Shown: piece by piece, positions 1-10,254 of the stretch
Position numbering within the stretch: the stretch's first letter is position 1
How the letters are laid out: each line of letters begins with the position of its first letter
Assembly: GCA_001972305.1 (NCBI GenBank)
Contig: BDDD01000375.1
Coordinates: 1 to 64,000, forward strand
Direction: 5' to 3'
Length of the DNA: 64,000 bases
Origin: Cephalotus follicularis
Taxonomy: Eukaryota; Streptophyta; Magnoliopsida; Oxalidales; Cephalotaceae
Program-made: the position numbers and the translations under genes
The notes under the pieces: generated by a model
Seen by the model: only the letters and a program-made list of their open reading frames with translations
What the model was told of the DNA's origin: nothing
The model's database searches: none

Positions 1-984
1 AATGCAAATATGCAAACTGTCGATGTAGAACCAAAATGCACAGCATAATACAAATATGCAGGTTGCACAACAAAATGCAAAAATGCCAAGCCCTGCAAAA
101 GTGTGCTCAGTAGCAGCACAAAAAAAATACAGCAGCAAGCAAAAATAGTTCTAAACTCTGCACACCAAAATGCACCTGCATAGCAAAATACCAAATGCAA
201 ATATGCCAGACTACACAGCCTGCAAATCCTACAATGTCAGCACCCCTGCAAAAATTCTCATGAGCAACCTACAAACATAGCATGATCAACCTGCAAGAAT
301 TATCAAAGTGCTCAGCAGCCTGTAAAAATTATCAATGTGCTCAGCAGCCTACAATATCAACAACAATATGCCCAACATACAAAACATGGACAGCCTGTAC
401 ATTGCAACAACACAATAGCTATGCCCTGTAATAATATCAAAATCCAGCAACAATCTCAAAATTGCTCACTGTAGCAGCACTCAAGAATATGCACACATGC
501 ATCTGCAATAATATCAAGCCTGCAAATCTTAAAAAAAATGTACTACAAGAATATCAATATCACGTCTGCAAAATGGCAGCAGCAATATGAACTTAAAATA
601 TACCCTGCAACACACAGCAGCATATCAAGCCACACAGCAGCATAAATAACATAGCCCTGCAGAAAATGCAATGCACTACACAATAATATCAAAATTTTCA
701 CACAGCAGCATAAATAACATAGCCCTGCAGAAAATGCAATGCACTACACAATAATATCAAAATGCTGCTCATGCAGAAAATGCTGCTCAAGCAGCAGCTC
801 TGCAAAAAAAACAACAGCAATAGCACAGCAGTACATGCTACAGCAACATTTTGATAGCTTCTCCCCCTTTTTTGTTATCATCAAAAGAAAACTAAATATA
901 AAGAGAGTAATACATTAATTAAATAAAGATCATCCAACATCCATCATTTAAACAAGTAATACTACTAAATTACTTAAAAAAGTG
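1..984 (-). other. 3' non-coding tail of Sirevirus B
   Basis: This stretch lies downstream of the minus-strand envelope-like ORF and has no credible gene. It is A-rich on the plus strand, with many short TGCAAA, GCAGCA and ATATCAA words, so it is low complexity. A polypurine tract (A6 G5 A G on the minus strand) lies at 861-873, in the usual place for a Sirevirus tract after the last ORF. The matching 3' LTR would lie beyond the left edge of the window. The assignment rests on order and on the tract, not on coding homology. Confidence 0.6.
631..763. repeat. 65-bp perfect direct repeat, two copies
   Basis: Positions 631-695 and 699-763 are identical over 65 bases and offset by 68. Each copy starts CACACAGCAGCATAAATAAC. 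The repeat lies in the CAG-rich tail of Sirevirus B, and the lack of any difference implies a recent local duplication. Confidence 0.9.
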
Positions 985-2181
985 TCAATCGTCCATTTGA
1001 TCATCGTCATCCACGAGATCTTCAATATCGGTAGTGTGATCTTCGATGTCATCACCTATAAGTCCTTGTTCCAACAATTTTCTTTCTAGTCTAATTTGTC
1101 TGCTTTTAATACTTTTGATATCTTTTGCCATGTCTCATTGGTTGGTTTCAAGGCCTTGGATAGCTTGCATAAGCTGTTCAAATTGACTTGAAGTAAACAA
1201 ATTAGGAGGACTACTTGCAATTTCAGGAGCTATTCCTTCTTGACCTTGTACTTCTTCACCTTCTTCATCGCCTTCATCTTCGTCATCTATTCTGTTAGAA
1301 TCTTCATTTCTTGGAATCCATGTCCCAAGCCTTTTATGTCTTTTAAAGCCCATTCTACCAAGTGTGCCTTTTCCTAAAGTATCAGCCCTTTGAAGAGCAT
1401 GATGCACTTCCTCCTCTAGCTCAATTTCAAAGTGCATAAGAATTTTGGTAATGACATTACCATAGGCCAATCTTGAAAAGTCACGGGAATGAATTCCCTT
1501 CATATGATTCATTATCAACAGAGGAATATTAATACGTTTACCAGTAACAATATGAAACATAGTAAATGCTTCCATATATGTTACTTCATCGAAGCCGCCA
1601 GACTTTGGTAACACATGTGTTGCAACAACCCTATGTAGAAATCTATAATGTAAAGGTAGATTTCTAGAATACATTTTGTCTATAGGTTGAGCATATTCTC
1701 CAAACAGTAATTGAACACATTCCTCTTTATTGAAATTGTCATCTTCAACCCAAGTTCTATTAGACCATGATCTTGTTCCATCACAAGGGATATCCAAAAT
1801 GGAAGCTAAGGTAGCATAATTCATCAAGATTGGTTTTCCATTCATACTAGTTGAAAGAGTCACTGATGTGCTAAAACCAAAATTAGCATAAAACTCTTTC
1901 ATTAAATCAGGGTAATATGGCAAATTAAGCATGAAAAAAGGTCTAAAACTAAAACTGTCAATCCAAGCAACAATGGGGAAATTTTCAGCACTACAAAACT
2001 CAAAATCCAAGACTTTACCAGCAAGAACTTTACTATCAAAATATGCTGGAGGGTACCTTATTCCATGGTGGGGATTTAACTGCTCTGGCTCAGCTGATTG
2101 GGCACTTTTCCTTGCTGCTCTTTTCCTCCCCGTAGAACTGCCTTCTCCTTGTGTAAAACTAGGGTTTTTAGTTCTTGGTAT
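985..2181 (-). pseudogene. Envelope-like ORF of Sirevirus B (plant transposon protein domain)
   Basis: A long minus-strand frame runs from about 2187 to 985, about 399 codons, interrupted by one TGA at 1135-1137. The core (for example YYPDLMKEFYANF, then VVATHVLPKSGG) resembles the putative plant transposon protein domain (Pfam Transposase_32 as I recall), found in the extra ORF that Sireviruses carry after pol. Its biochemical function is not established; the name envelope-like comes from position. The N-terminus is basic, and the tail is acidic with a likely coiled coil. There is no ATG at the expected start: an ATA codon at 2179-2181 occupies that place just after a stop at 2188-2190. No gag or pol precedes it; LTR sequence does. 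The lost start and internal stop make it a pseudogene. Confidence 0.72.
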
Positions 2182-2452
2182 ATTCCTTTATGTTTCTTTC
2201 GACGCCTTCAAACTTTACAATCCCATAGGCGTCGCCGCCTCAAAATTAGGTGTCGACCGTTTGCTATGTAAACTCTCGACGCCTTCAAAAATTGCTATCT
2301 CATAGGCGTCACCACCTTAAAACTTAGGTCTCGACAGCTTTGTTTAAAACGATTTGTATGCTTTGTGTTATTGTTAATCTTGCACAAAACAAACTCATTA
2401 GTGGCAATTATGTTATCATCAAAATTAGGAATTGAGACATTAAATGTCAACA
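2182..2452 (-). mobile_element. Truncated LTR of Sirevirus B
   Basis: Read on the minus strand, this begins TGTTGACATTTAATGTC at 2452. That is the same kind of start, followed by a TTTTGATGATAACA block, as the Sirevirus A LTR at 6032 and the solo LTR at 7156. GTCGAC-related motifs follow in two diverged units of about 75 bp. The LTR then stops abruptly against the envelope-like ORF, so its promoter and 3' part are missing. It interrupts the gag of the Tekay fragment at 2453. Confidence 0.75.
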
Positions 2453-2533
2453 AACTTCTTTATTCATTTGAGGGGCATTAACTTCTTCTTCTTTTATTCT
2501 TTGCCTCCCCCACCTACCTCTTCGGTGATCCAT
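2453..2533 (-). pseudogene. Start of Tekay gag, cut by Sirevirus B
   Basis: On the minus strand an ATG at 2531-2533 opens 27 codons beginning MDHRRGRWG and including EEEVNAPQ. This matches the gag N-termini of Tekay D (MDRRRTRAR, ANAPEEAN) and Tekay E in this window. The frame ends where Sirevirus B begins at 2452. The remainder of gag and pol should lie to the left of the window. It is the first coding segment after the primer-binding site at 2625-2636. Confidence 0.7.
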
Positions 2534-2624
2534 TTTGTTCCTATAATGAAAACGAGGTTAATCACAAGGAAAAATTTACTTATTGTCGAGGATAATATCC
2601 CAGCGATATCTTATTTGACAATAA

Positions 2625-2636
2625 GCTTTGATACCA
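2625..2636 (-). promoter_or_regulatory. tRNA-Met primer-binding site of the minus-strand Tekay
   Basis: Four bases after the LTR end the minus strand reads TGGTATCAAAGC, one base different from the usual TGGTATCAGAGC that pairs with initiator tRNA-Met. It fixes the orientation: LTR on the right, internal region running left. Confidence 0.85.
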
Positions 2637-3059
2637 TACTTGTCACACCCCGTTCTCATATTAACGCATATGGTCAATGGTCTAATCCAGTATTAAACCA
2701 AAACATACAGATATTTTAAAGCTTTGTTGAAGCATCAAATATACTGGATCATATAAGGTGTTTGCATGCAGCCCATACTACATGCATACCAAGTACAATA
2801 CAAGTTACATAATACATATAAGCAATGTAAATATAACTTAACAGAGTATGACTTTATTACAATATTTAAAAGCATTACAACTTTAACAACCTTGTAATAA
2901 GAAGCCTCCAAATGTAGCTTCAGCAGCTTGTCCCAAGTCCATCGTCAATCTGAAACAGTAGGTATTAGCCGTTGTCCTCACTTGGCTAAGTAGTAAAATC
3001 GCATGGTGACGAATATATGTATGCAATCATGCATGAAAGTTTATATCATCTAAGACAGC

Positions 3060-3060
3060 A

Positions 3061-3139
<79 letters not shown>

Positions 3140-3155
3140 TGTGTGTGTGTGCGCG
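3060..3155. repeat. (AT)n(GT)n microsatellite
   Basis: About 24 bases of AT repeat run into about 70 bases of GT repeat with three interruptions, ending in GCGCG. It lies inside the Tekay LTR. The apparent proteins made of VCVCV or THTHTH here are artefacts of the repeat. Confidence 0.95.
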
Positions 3156-3898
3156 TCAATATATATAAGAAAACATGCCAAATGGCTACAGTCAATACAA
3201 TCATCAGTGATATCAGGGTACAAAGAATCAGTCCAGTAGGTGTCCGAAGACCAGTATTTGTCCGAAGACCAGTAGTGGGCATCAAGACGTCGCTAACCCC
3301 CAGCCTACGTCGAGCCACCTAGCTATCACCCCAACTCCGCTGATGATAGGAGGTAACTAGTACTGCCGACACTTGGTGGGTAGTTAATAGTGCATGATCT
3401 GCGTTGCAGACAAGTTTGGTGAATAAGCTCTAGCCAGCTCCTGGCACCTAGGCTCACCGTCGTAGTAAAAAATGAACTCCGATCACTAGACCATCGGAAC
3501 TAGAAGAGAGAAACAGTGCAGTCTAGTATATCAAAATTACATTTTGACAAGTAGTATATAGTAGTTTTCTTTTGAGAAAACGGTAAACCAGTTCAGTAAA
3601 AAAATCTCTTTTGAGAAAACAGTAACAATACCTCTCAGTGGAGGAAAACTGTAACAATACCTCTCAGTGGAGGAAAACAGTAACAGTAGGAAACAGTGGT
3701 TTACCCTCTTGGGAAAACAGTAAAACAATAAATGGTGCTTATAGCACCAGTTGTTGAAATCCTTGAAATCACTTTAAACAATATTATTTAAGAATACTTG
3801 ATAGATATACTCATCTATAATAGTAACAGTATGTAGTCAAGGATCAACAATGATAAACAGTACATATAAAAGTCAAAATCGCATAAACAGTATAGTAA

Positions 3899-4290
3899 GG
3901 CGTCGACGTGTAACTATGGCGTCAACGTGTATCCATCGCGTTGACGTGTATATCAGTCCTCATGGTCTAGACGCGTAAACTAGGCGTCAACTTGCATGAC
4001 AGTATCCTTAAGCATCAATGCGCATACCATGCTTATCGCTCGCAACAGTCCTGTAGGCGTCAACGTGTATAACAGCGTCTACGTGTAGCATGGAAGCCTT
4101 ACGCGTTTAAACTTCACTGTAGCATCGATGAGTTAGGTAGGAACCTTACGCGTCAACGTGTATGCATGGCATCAACGTCTGCTCAGACATGACTCTAAGC
4201 GTCAACGTTATCAAACATGGCATCGACGAGAATCAAACGCCAGCAGGCCAAATAGCGATCGTTTCAACATGGCGTTAACGTAAAACATAT
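3899..4290. repeat. Array of GCGTCGACG / GCGTCAACG motifs in Tekay LTR
   Basis: More than ten short motifs related to GCGTCGACGTGTA recur at irregular spacing of about 20-40 bp. Many have the central CG changed to CA (GTCAACG). A second cluster lies at about 4846-5056. They show no coding pattern and sit in the LTR region that would be upstream of the transcription start. Confidence 0.75.
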
Positions 4291-5216
4291 AGGCGTTAAT
4301 GTGAATACTGGGTTCATGCATTATTCTCAGTAGCCATCACACATATCATGCATTCTACCCAAGCAAGCATGAATCCAACAATCCAATGCACACATACATG
4401 AACTATCTTACACAATATGCATTTTACATATTCAAAAACATGTCAAAGTTCCTACCTTTGATTCCAAGTTAGGAATCGAAGGTCCACCTCTTTAAGCTTT
4501 AATCCGATCCTCAGCTTATCCAAGCTTCAAGATCCAGCCCCGTTGCTCCAAGTCCAGGTTCTAAGCTCTGGTCCTCAAGCTTCTTCTCCCGGCTCCACAA
4601 TGGCGAGGCAACATCTCTCCCTCACTTTCTTTCATAGTAGGTTTTGGAAAAGATGAGAAGGTGTTTTGAATGGAGTCTTCACCTCTCTCTCTCTCCTTCC
4701 TCTCGGCATGGTAGGCATGGCAGGTCGACATGACCTCCATCAATCGTATCTCTCCCACTTGTCGTCAGTGCAGAGCATGGGGAAGTGAGAAGTGTCACTT
4801 CCTTTTTGTCCTTCACGCATCTTTTTAACTTACCCTGCAGACAGTTTTGGCGTCAACGACTATGCTGAGCGTCGACGCATTGACTTCATGCCTTGGTGTT
4901 AACAAGCTCCCCGAACCTCGTTAACGCCTATCCCTTTTAGTTCACCATCATGGACGTCAACGTCCTAGTGTGGCTTCAATGCCTTAAGGTAAGAAGCCTT
5001 ATGCTCATTTCAGTGTTACTTGATGTCGACGTCATTTCATGGCGTTGACGCGCAAGTGCCTTGATTCCTTTACATTCAACACTTAGCTCATCTTTCCACA
5101 ACAACAATAACAATAGCCAATTAAAGGACATTTAACAAGTAAATCTCAGATTAATGTATAATTTTTATTCATGAATTATACTGTATACATTGAATTGAAA
5201 TTGCAGTCCTTACAAT

Positions 5217-5672
5217 TCTGATGCCGATTTTGGCGGATATAAGGTTGATAGGAAGAGCACAAGTGGATCATCTCACTTCTTAGGAAGCATGTTAGTCTCT
5301 TGGTTTAGTACAAAGCAAAATTATGTTGCTTTATCCACTATCGAGGATGAATACATTGCTGCTGGGAGTTGTTGTGCCCAAGCAATTTGGATGAAACAAC
5401 AATTAGTGGACTATGGTTATAAGTTTAGTAAAATACCGATAAAATGTGATAACACTAGTAGCATTTGTTTATCAAAAAATCATGTTCATCACTCTAGAAC
5501 TAAACACATAGACATTAGACATCATTTCATTAGGGATCATATAGAAAAAGATGATGTAGTTCTCACATATATTCCCACAAAAGAGCAAATTGCAGATATT
5601 TTCACAAAACCTCTTGATGAAAATACCTTCTCAAACCTTAGAAGAGAACTAGGTTTATGTGAAAGAGAATAA
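5217..5672 (+). pseudogene. Sirevirus A RNase H, C-terminal part of copia pol
   Basis: This is an open frame of 151 codons ending at a natural stop. It opens SDADFGG, continues with KSTSGSSHFLG and ALSTIEDEYIAAG, and ends with the copia tail (NHVHHSRTKHIDIRHHFIRD, then DIFTKPLDE). These are the Asp-rich active-site segment and C-terminal motifs of a copia RNase H, which removes RNA from the RNA-DNA hybrid during reverse transcription. Everything upstream (gag, protease, integrase, reverse transcriptase) is separated from it by the Tekay insertion ending at 5214 and is not in the window. The surviving part has no stop, so the disruption looks fairly recent. Confidence 0.9.
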
Positions 5673-6031
5673 ATGTTGTATGCATTTTGTTTGTTTCATG
5701 CCTTTTTCTTTTGATGATTTCCAAAAAGGGGAGATGTATTGTTGATCTTTGATATGTAAATGGCATGATATTCATGTTGCATGTATAATGTGTTTTTAAT
5801 ATTTTTGGTACAAAGAAAGTGATTGAAGGATGAATATCCCATTAAGGTGGAGTTTCCCAATAAGGGGGAGTTCCTATGAAGGGGGAGTAATGTGTTTGTT
5901 AATGAATTCCCAATAAGGGGGAGTAATTTATTTGTTAATGAATGAGCTTATGTTTTATTGCTAACTTTGTATATTGAGTTTATTTAAGCCTTTTATTGTG
6001 AATGTTTTGTCATCATCAAAAAGGAGGAGAT
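5673..6031 (+). promoter_or_regulatory. Sirevirus A 3' region with multiple polypurine tracts
   Basis: Between the pol stop and the LTR there are at least five purine tracts of AAGGGGGAG type (near 5725, 5860, 5878, 5913 and 6018). The last, AAAAAGGAGGAGA at 6018-6030, lies directly before the LTR and would prime plus-strand synthesis. Repeated tracts in this position are a known Sirevirus trait. No envelope-like ORF is present in this copy. Confidence 0.8.
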
Positions 6032-6960
6032 TGTTGACATTCATATGTTGCAATCTTGGTTTTGATGATAACAAATCACCTAACATGTTTGATAATGTGA
6101 AGGAATGCTTAAATAAAATATACAAAGTTAAGTTGCAAGTTAAGATAAGCAAAAAATGCAAAACTGTCATATTGGTGTCAACGACTAGACACTAGGCGTC
6201 AACGTGCTGGGTTTAAGTACATGTTCTGGGCTGTGCAAGATGATCGTCGTCAACGTCCTGAATGAGTCTTGTCGACGTGCTGGGAATTACATTATCCGCG
6301 TCAACGCCATAAGGAAGACGTCAACGCCAAAAGGTGTAATTTCGGACAGTAGGTTTGGAGGTTAACGTGAAGCCATTTTGTTGTCAACATCTATGAGGAA
6401 GACGTCAATGCCTTATTTAGACGTCAACGCAGAAGGATGCTCATTTATCAACTAGAGTTGGACGTCAACGCATAAAGTGAACATTTACACTCATAAATGA
6501 TATACGTGTCAAAGCTATGAATACACGTCAATGCGAATGAAGCAAGAATCGGACAGTATCTTATGGAGTCAACGCGAAGAGCTGATGGAGTTAACACATA
6601 AGGAGATAGACGTCAACGCCATGCGTACACATCAACACCAATGACAGCCAGAGACAAAAATCTGCAAAAATTGAAGGTGCTGAAATGGTGAGATTCTTCC
6701 CAAAATAAACTACAACGCGCCCTTGATGATAGCAACGGTCATATTCAACAAGAACCCTATAAATAGAGGCCGAATCAAGTGAAGAAAAACAAGAAGAAGA
6801 AAATCAAAACTTGAGAAAGAGAAATCAGCCTTCCTAAAGTTAATTTGAGCTATTATTGTTTCTGATTAGCTTTGAGCTTTATTGTTTTTATATTCAACCT
6901 TTGTAGAGGTTATTACAAACACAATACAACCTGAATATCCTTGTATTACCAGGTCATTAG
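6032..6960 (+). mobile_element. 3' LTR of Sirevirus A, right end uncertain
   Basis: It starts TGTTGACATTCATATG one base after the polypurine tract. Motifs of type ACGTCAACGC run from about 6175 to 6620, and a TATA box (CTATAAATAG) lies at 6757-6766, so the motif array is in U3, upstream of the promoter. The 3' end is not clear: LTR-like sequence continues to roughly 6960, and LINE coding homology is visible from about 6984. No target duplication could be assigned. Confidence 0.7.
6757..6766 (+). promoter_or_regulatory. TATA box of Sirevirus A LTR
   Basis: CTATAAATAG, followed by AGGCC, lies in the right third of the LTR, as expected for the U3-R boundary of a plant retrotransposon. Transcription would start about 30 bases downstream. 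Confidence 0.7.
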
Positions 6961-6983
6961 TACCTACATTGAGAGTTAGCGCG

Positions 6984-7155
6984 ATTATTGCTTTGATCTT
7001 GAAGTGTTCTAATCCTTCTAGGTATGCTGATTTCCGTCCCATATCTTGCTGCAACTTTATCTACAAAGTCATTGCTAAGATACTTGCTAATCGGATCAAG
7101 CCATGGTTACAAGACATTATCGACCCAGCTCAATCCGCCTTCAAAGAGGGGAGAC
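6984..7155 (+). pseudogene. LINE reverse transcriptase, first fragment
   Basis: The frame beginning IIALILKCSNP and continuing ADFRPISCCNFIYKVIAKIL and then LANRIKPWL matches the N-terminal part of plant LINE (L1-type) reverse transcriptases. The endonuclease domain and 5' end are absent, typical of 5'-truncated LINE copies. It ends in KEGR at a solo LTR; the domain resumes at 7611. GAGAC at 7151-7155 is the left target duplication of that insertion. Confidence 0.85.
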
Positions 7156-7605
7156 TGTTGACGATTAAGTCCCAATCCTTGTTTTGATGACAACATATTT
7201 GCATCTAACTAAGTTACTTGATGTGCAAGGAATTACAAGTTGAATATCAAAGTCTAAAACCATTCTGCAGAAAAAGAAGTCGACTCCTTTCCAAAAGCAT
7301 CGACTCCTTTTGTAACAGAATTAACTGCAAGGAAAACATCTACCTCCCAGTTATAGCATCGACGTCCGTACCAAAAGAAGTCGACCACTTCCAGAAGACG
7401 TCGACTACATTCAAAAAGACATCGACTACTTCCAGGAAAACATCGACGCATTCAGTCCGTAGGCAAGAGTTAGCCGAACCACTCTAAAACTCGGAGAAGT
7501 TTTTTCTTTCCTTATCTCTTTACATTTAAAGTTTTTAAATTTCCGTATATTCCTCAATATTCAATTCACCCCCCCTCTTGTATATTGCAAGAGTGTTTTA
7601 TTTCA
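7156..7605 (+). mobile_element. Solo Sirevirus-type LTR
   Basis: This is a 450-bp LTR from TGTTGACGATTAAG to TTTATTTCA, flanked on both sides by GAGAC (7151-7155 and 7606-7610). The start and the TTGATGA-CAA block match the Sirevirus A LTR. A GTCGAC array occupies 7269-7455. No internal sequence or second LTR is present, so it is a solo LTR produced by recombination between the two LTRs of a former insertion. It splits the LINE reverse transcriptase. Confidence 0.93.
7269..7455. repeat. GTCGACT motif array in solo LTR
   Basis: About nine units of type AAGTCGACTCCTTT, AAGACGTCGACTAC or AACATCGACGCATT follow each other every 16-30 bp. They belong to the same motif class as the Tekay and copia arrays. 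Confidence 0.8.
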
Positions 7606-7610
7606 GAGAC

Positions 7611-9560
7611 CAATTAAAGACAATATCCTCTTGGCACAAGAAATTCTCAAAGGATACCATCTTAATAGAGGGATGTCGAGATGTGCTCTCAAAGTGGACT
7701 TACATAAGGCATATGACTCTATGGATTGGGATTTTCTCCTTAGATTGCTCAAACTGATTGCATGCCCGGACCTTTTCGTTTCCTGGATCAGGAAATGTGT
7801 TTGCACCCCTATGTTCTCTATTGCTATCAATGGTTCTCTTCATGGCTTCTTCAAAAGTGGAACAGGGTTAAGGCAGGGGGACCCTCTGTCCTCATACCAT
7901 TTTGTCATCGGCATAGCTTATCTGTCATTCCTCCTTCACCCTACTCATGCAAGGGGTCTGTTTAAGTTCCATTCGAAATGCAAGAGCCTAAACCGCAACC
8001 ATTTATGTTATGTAGATGATCTGCTTATCTTTTTTACTGCGGACTTAAAGTCAATTAAATTCATTTTGCAAGGGCTAGACCGATTCAAGGAAGCATCGGG
8101 GCGGGCTGCAAGCACTAAGAAAAGCTCCATTTTCTTCTATAACACTTGTAGAAGGACAAGAGAGCGTATTCTTCGGACAACTCATTTTCGACTGGACGCT
8201 CTACCAGTCAAATATCTTGGCATGCCCTTGATCACTTCTAGACTTACAAAACAACATTGTGCTCCTCCGATTTAAAAAATCCAGGCCAGAGTAAATAGAT
8301 GGGCTACCAAAATTCTATGGTATGCTGGACAGCTACAACTCATTAAATAGACTCTGGCAAGCCTGTAGGTCTTCTGGAGCAACACCTTTTTACTTCCGTC
8401 TGTGGTTACTAAGGAATGTGAGAAATTGATGAGAAGGTTCTTATGGGGAGGTAAGGGGAATTCCTTCAAACAAAGCCTTGTCAAATGGTCCAAAGTCTGC
8501 CTACCTTGGCAAGAAGGTGGGCTAGGGATTAAACCTGTGAAATATTGGAACCAAGCTCTCCTCCTTAAATAAATCTGGAACCTCCTTAATGACCACTCCT
8601 TGTGGGTACAATGGTGCAAGCGAAACTTGATCAGAAAACACAGCTTCTGGAATCTGCCTTCCTCTGGATCCTTTTCCTAGTCTTGGAGACAAATTCTCCA
8701 TCTCTGTAACATGGACTGCAGACATTTAATTTTCGTATGTGGTAAAGAGGATAGGTTCTACTAATGGTTTGATCCTTGGTTCCACGGCTCATCCATTTAT
8801 GTCGTATATGGTCACCGGGTTATCCATGGTGCTGGAATGGTGGGATCTGAGATGTTACAAACTGTTATTGCACATGACCAATGGAGGTGGCTAGAAACAT
8901 CACCTGAGCTTCTTGAAATACAACGCCATGCTCAAGAGATTCCTATTTCTTCTTCTTCGGATTGCATTTCCTGGGAGGCTGAAGGACGATCATTTTTTAC
9001 TAAGGGGGCCGGGGATTCCATTAGAGATTTTGCTCCACCGGTGGGATGGGCAAATCTGGTTTGGCACCCCTTCCATATCTCGAAACATGCCTTCTGCCTA
9101 TGGCTTGCTATCTTGGGTGCACATAGGACGATGGACAGGCTCTTGACTTTGGGGATTGTAACTTCGGCCCGATGCTCTTTCAACTGTGGGGACATTGAGA
9201 GTGTGTAGCATCTCTTCTTCGCATGCCCATATACCCAATACGTATGGATTAAGGTGCTAAAGATGTGAAATATCAACAAAAAAATTCTATTTTTGTCCTG
9301 AGGAGATTCAGTGGATGGTGGATCATGCTAGAGAGAAAAAGCTCCCCTAAGCTCTCAGAAAACTAACTTTCGAGGCTACAGTTTACCATGTTTGGATGGA
9401 AAGAAATCGAAGATGTTTAAGAACTGCTTTCTCCCCAAAAGTCTGTTATACATAAAATTCAAGGGGATGTTGCAGCTAAATTGGCAGGGCTTTCTCTTGC
9501 GAACTCTAACGAGCACCATCACTCCTTATACATCAATTGGGGAATGATCGGCTAGGTTTG
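7611..9560 (+). pseudogene. LINE reverse transcriptase and zinc-finger C-terminus
   Basis: The reverse transcriptase resumes exactly where it was cut and stays open to 8275. Visible are LKVDLHKAYDSMDW, the SGTGLRQGDPLS turn and the catalytic CYVDDLLIF (FADD-type box, near 8006). After 8275 the same protein continues with scattered stops: LMRRFLWGG, then the RVT-type zinc finger (a Cys, CG, later HLFFACP, about 9170-9225), and VYHVWMERNRR near 9390. The protein would copy LINE RNA at a nicked target. Stops and lack of an endonuclease make it inactive. Confidence 0.88.
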
Positions 9561-10194
9561 GGGTTAGTGTTGTCCTGGATGACTGTTATGTTGAGATATG
9601 CATGTGGAAGTCTGCTTGGTTGCTTGACTGGCTGGTTCTGGCAGTCTGGGTGTTTATCCTGCTGTTTGTGCAATGTTTACCTAAATCTTTGACATCAGCT
9701 TCTTGTATCTGGCACGATATGCAGCTGCAATGAAAGTTGGCTGGCTTCTTGGTTAGCTCTGGGTTGCCACCTACATGTATCAGGTCTGCCACGCCCTTAG
9801 CTTTGTTAGTTGCTCTGTTGTGGTACAAGTGGGCACTTATTGTCTGGCTTGCTTGCGACTTTTGGAGGATAGCGGAGATGACCGCAACAACTTTGGCTGA
9901 GCTGGTATGACGTGTATATGTCGGGCTCCTACTGGGTGGCATGAAATGGCTCCTGATTGCATGCTTCTTTTTTACAGGGGATGTTTTCTTTGCTACAGGA
10001 AGTTTTATTAGGCTCTCATTATGAATGTATGTTTGGTTGTATTTTGTAGCCCAGCTGTGGCTTTTCTAGGTAGTGGGCCTATGGGCTCTTAGTTTTATAT
10101 ACACCACTTGCATCTTTTTTGTAAGCAAGTGTGTCTTTTGTAAGCTGATCCCTTTTTATATATATATATACACACAATTCATCCAAAAAAAAAA
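9561..10194 (+). mobile_element. LINE 3' UTR and poly-A tail
   Basis: About 620 bp without a credible ORF follow the last coding homology, then a T-rich TA-repeat stretch and a run of ten A at 10185-10194. This marks the LINE 3' end. Copia-1 sequence begins directly after it. No target duplication was recognised at the left end. Confidence 0.75.
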
Positions 10195-10254
10195 TTGATC
10201 TATAGGCTTTACTGATTATTTTCCTATTTTTCTTTATATCTGTAGACATCGCAA

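Larger units (their letters stand above)
2641..5214 (-). mobile_element. 5' LTR of the minus-strand Tekay element
   Basis: On the minus strand this begins TGTAAGGACTGC at 5214 and ends GGGGTGTGACA at 2641, 2574 bp. The ending is shared by the Tekay LTRs at 25962, 29819, 56870 and 57310, and the block around 2950-3000 matches their TAGCCGTTGTCCTCACTTGGC-like segment. It cuts a copia RNase H at 5215, so the first five bases of its right flank are ATTCT; the matching left flank is outside the window. It contains a microsatellite, a 29-bp repeat at 3622-3680 and two GTCGAC/GTCAACG motif arrays. Confidence 0.85.

Noticed and set aside
3017-3322. ORFs on both strands through 3060-3155
   Set aside because: They are translations of the AT/GT microsatellite and show no domain.
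6866-7054. Minus-strand fragment with DLVIQGYS, reminiscent of copia RNase H
   Set aside because: Only eight residues match, neighbouring residues do not, and the segment overlaps the LTR end and LINE start on the other strand.
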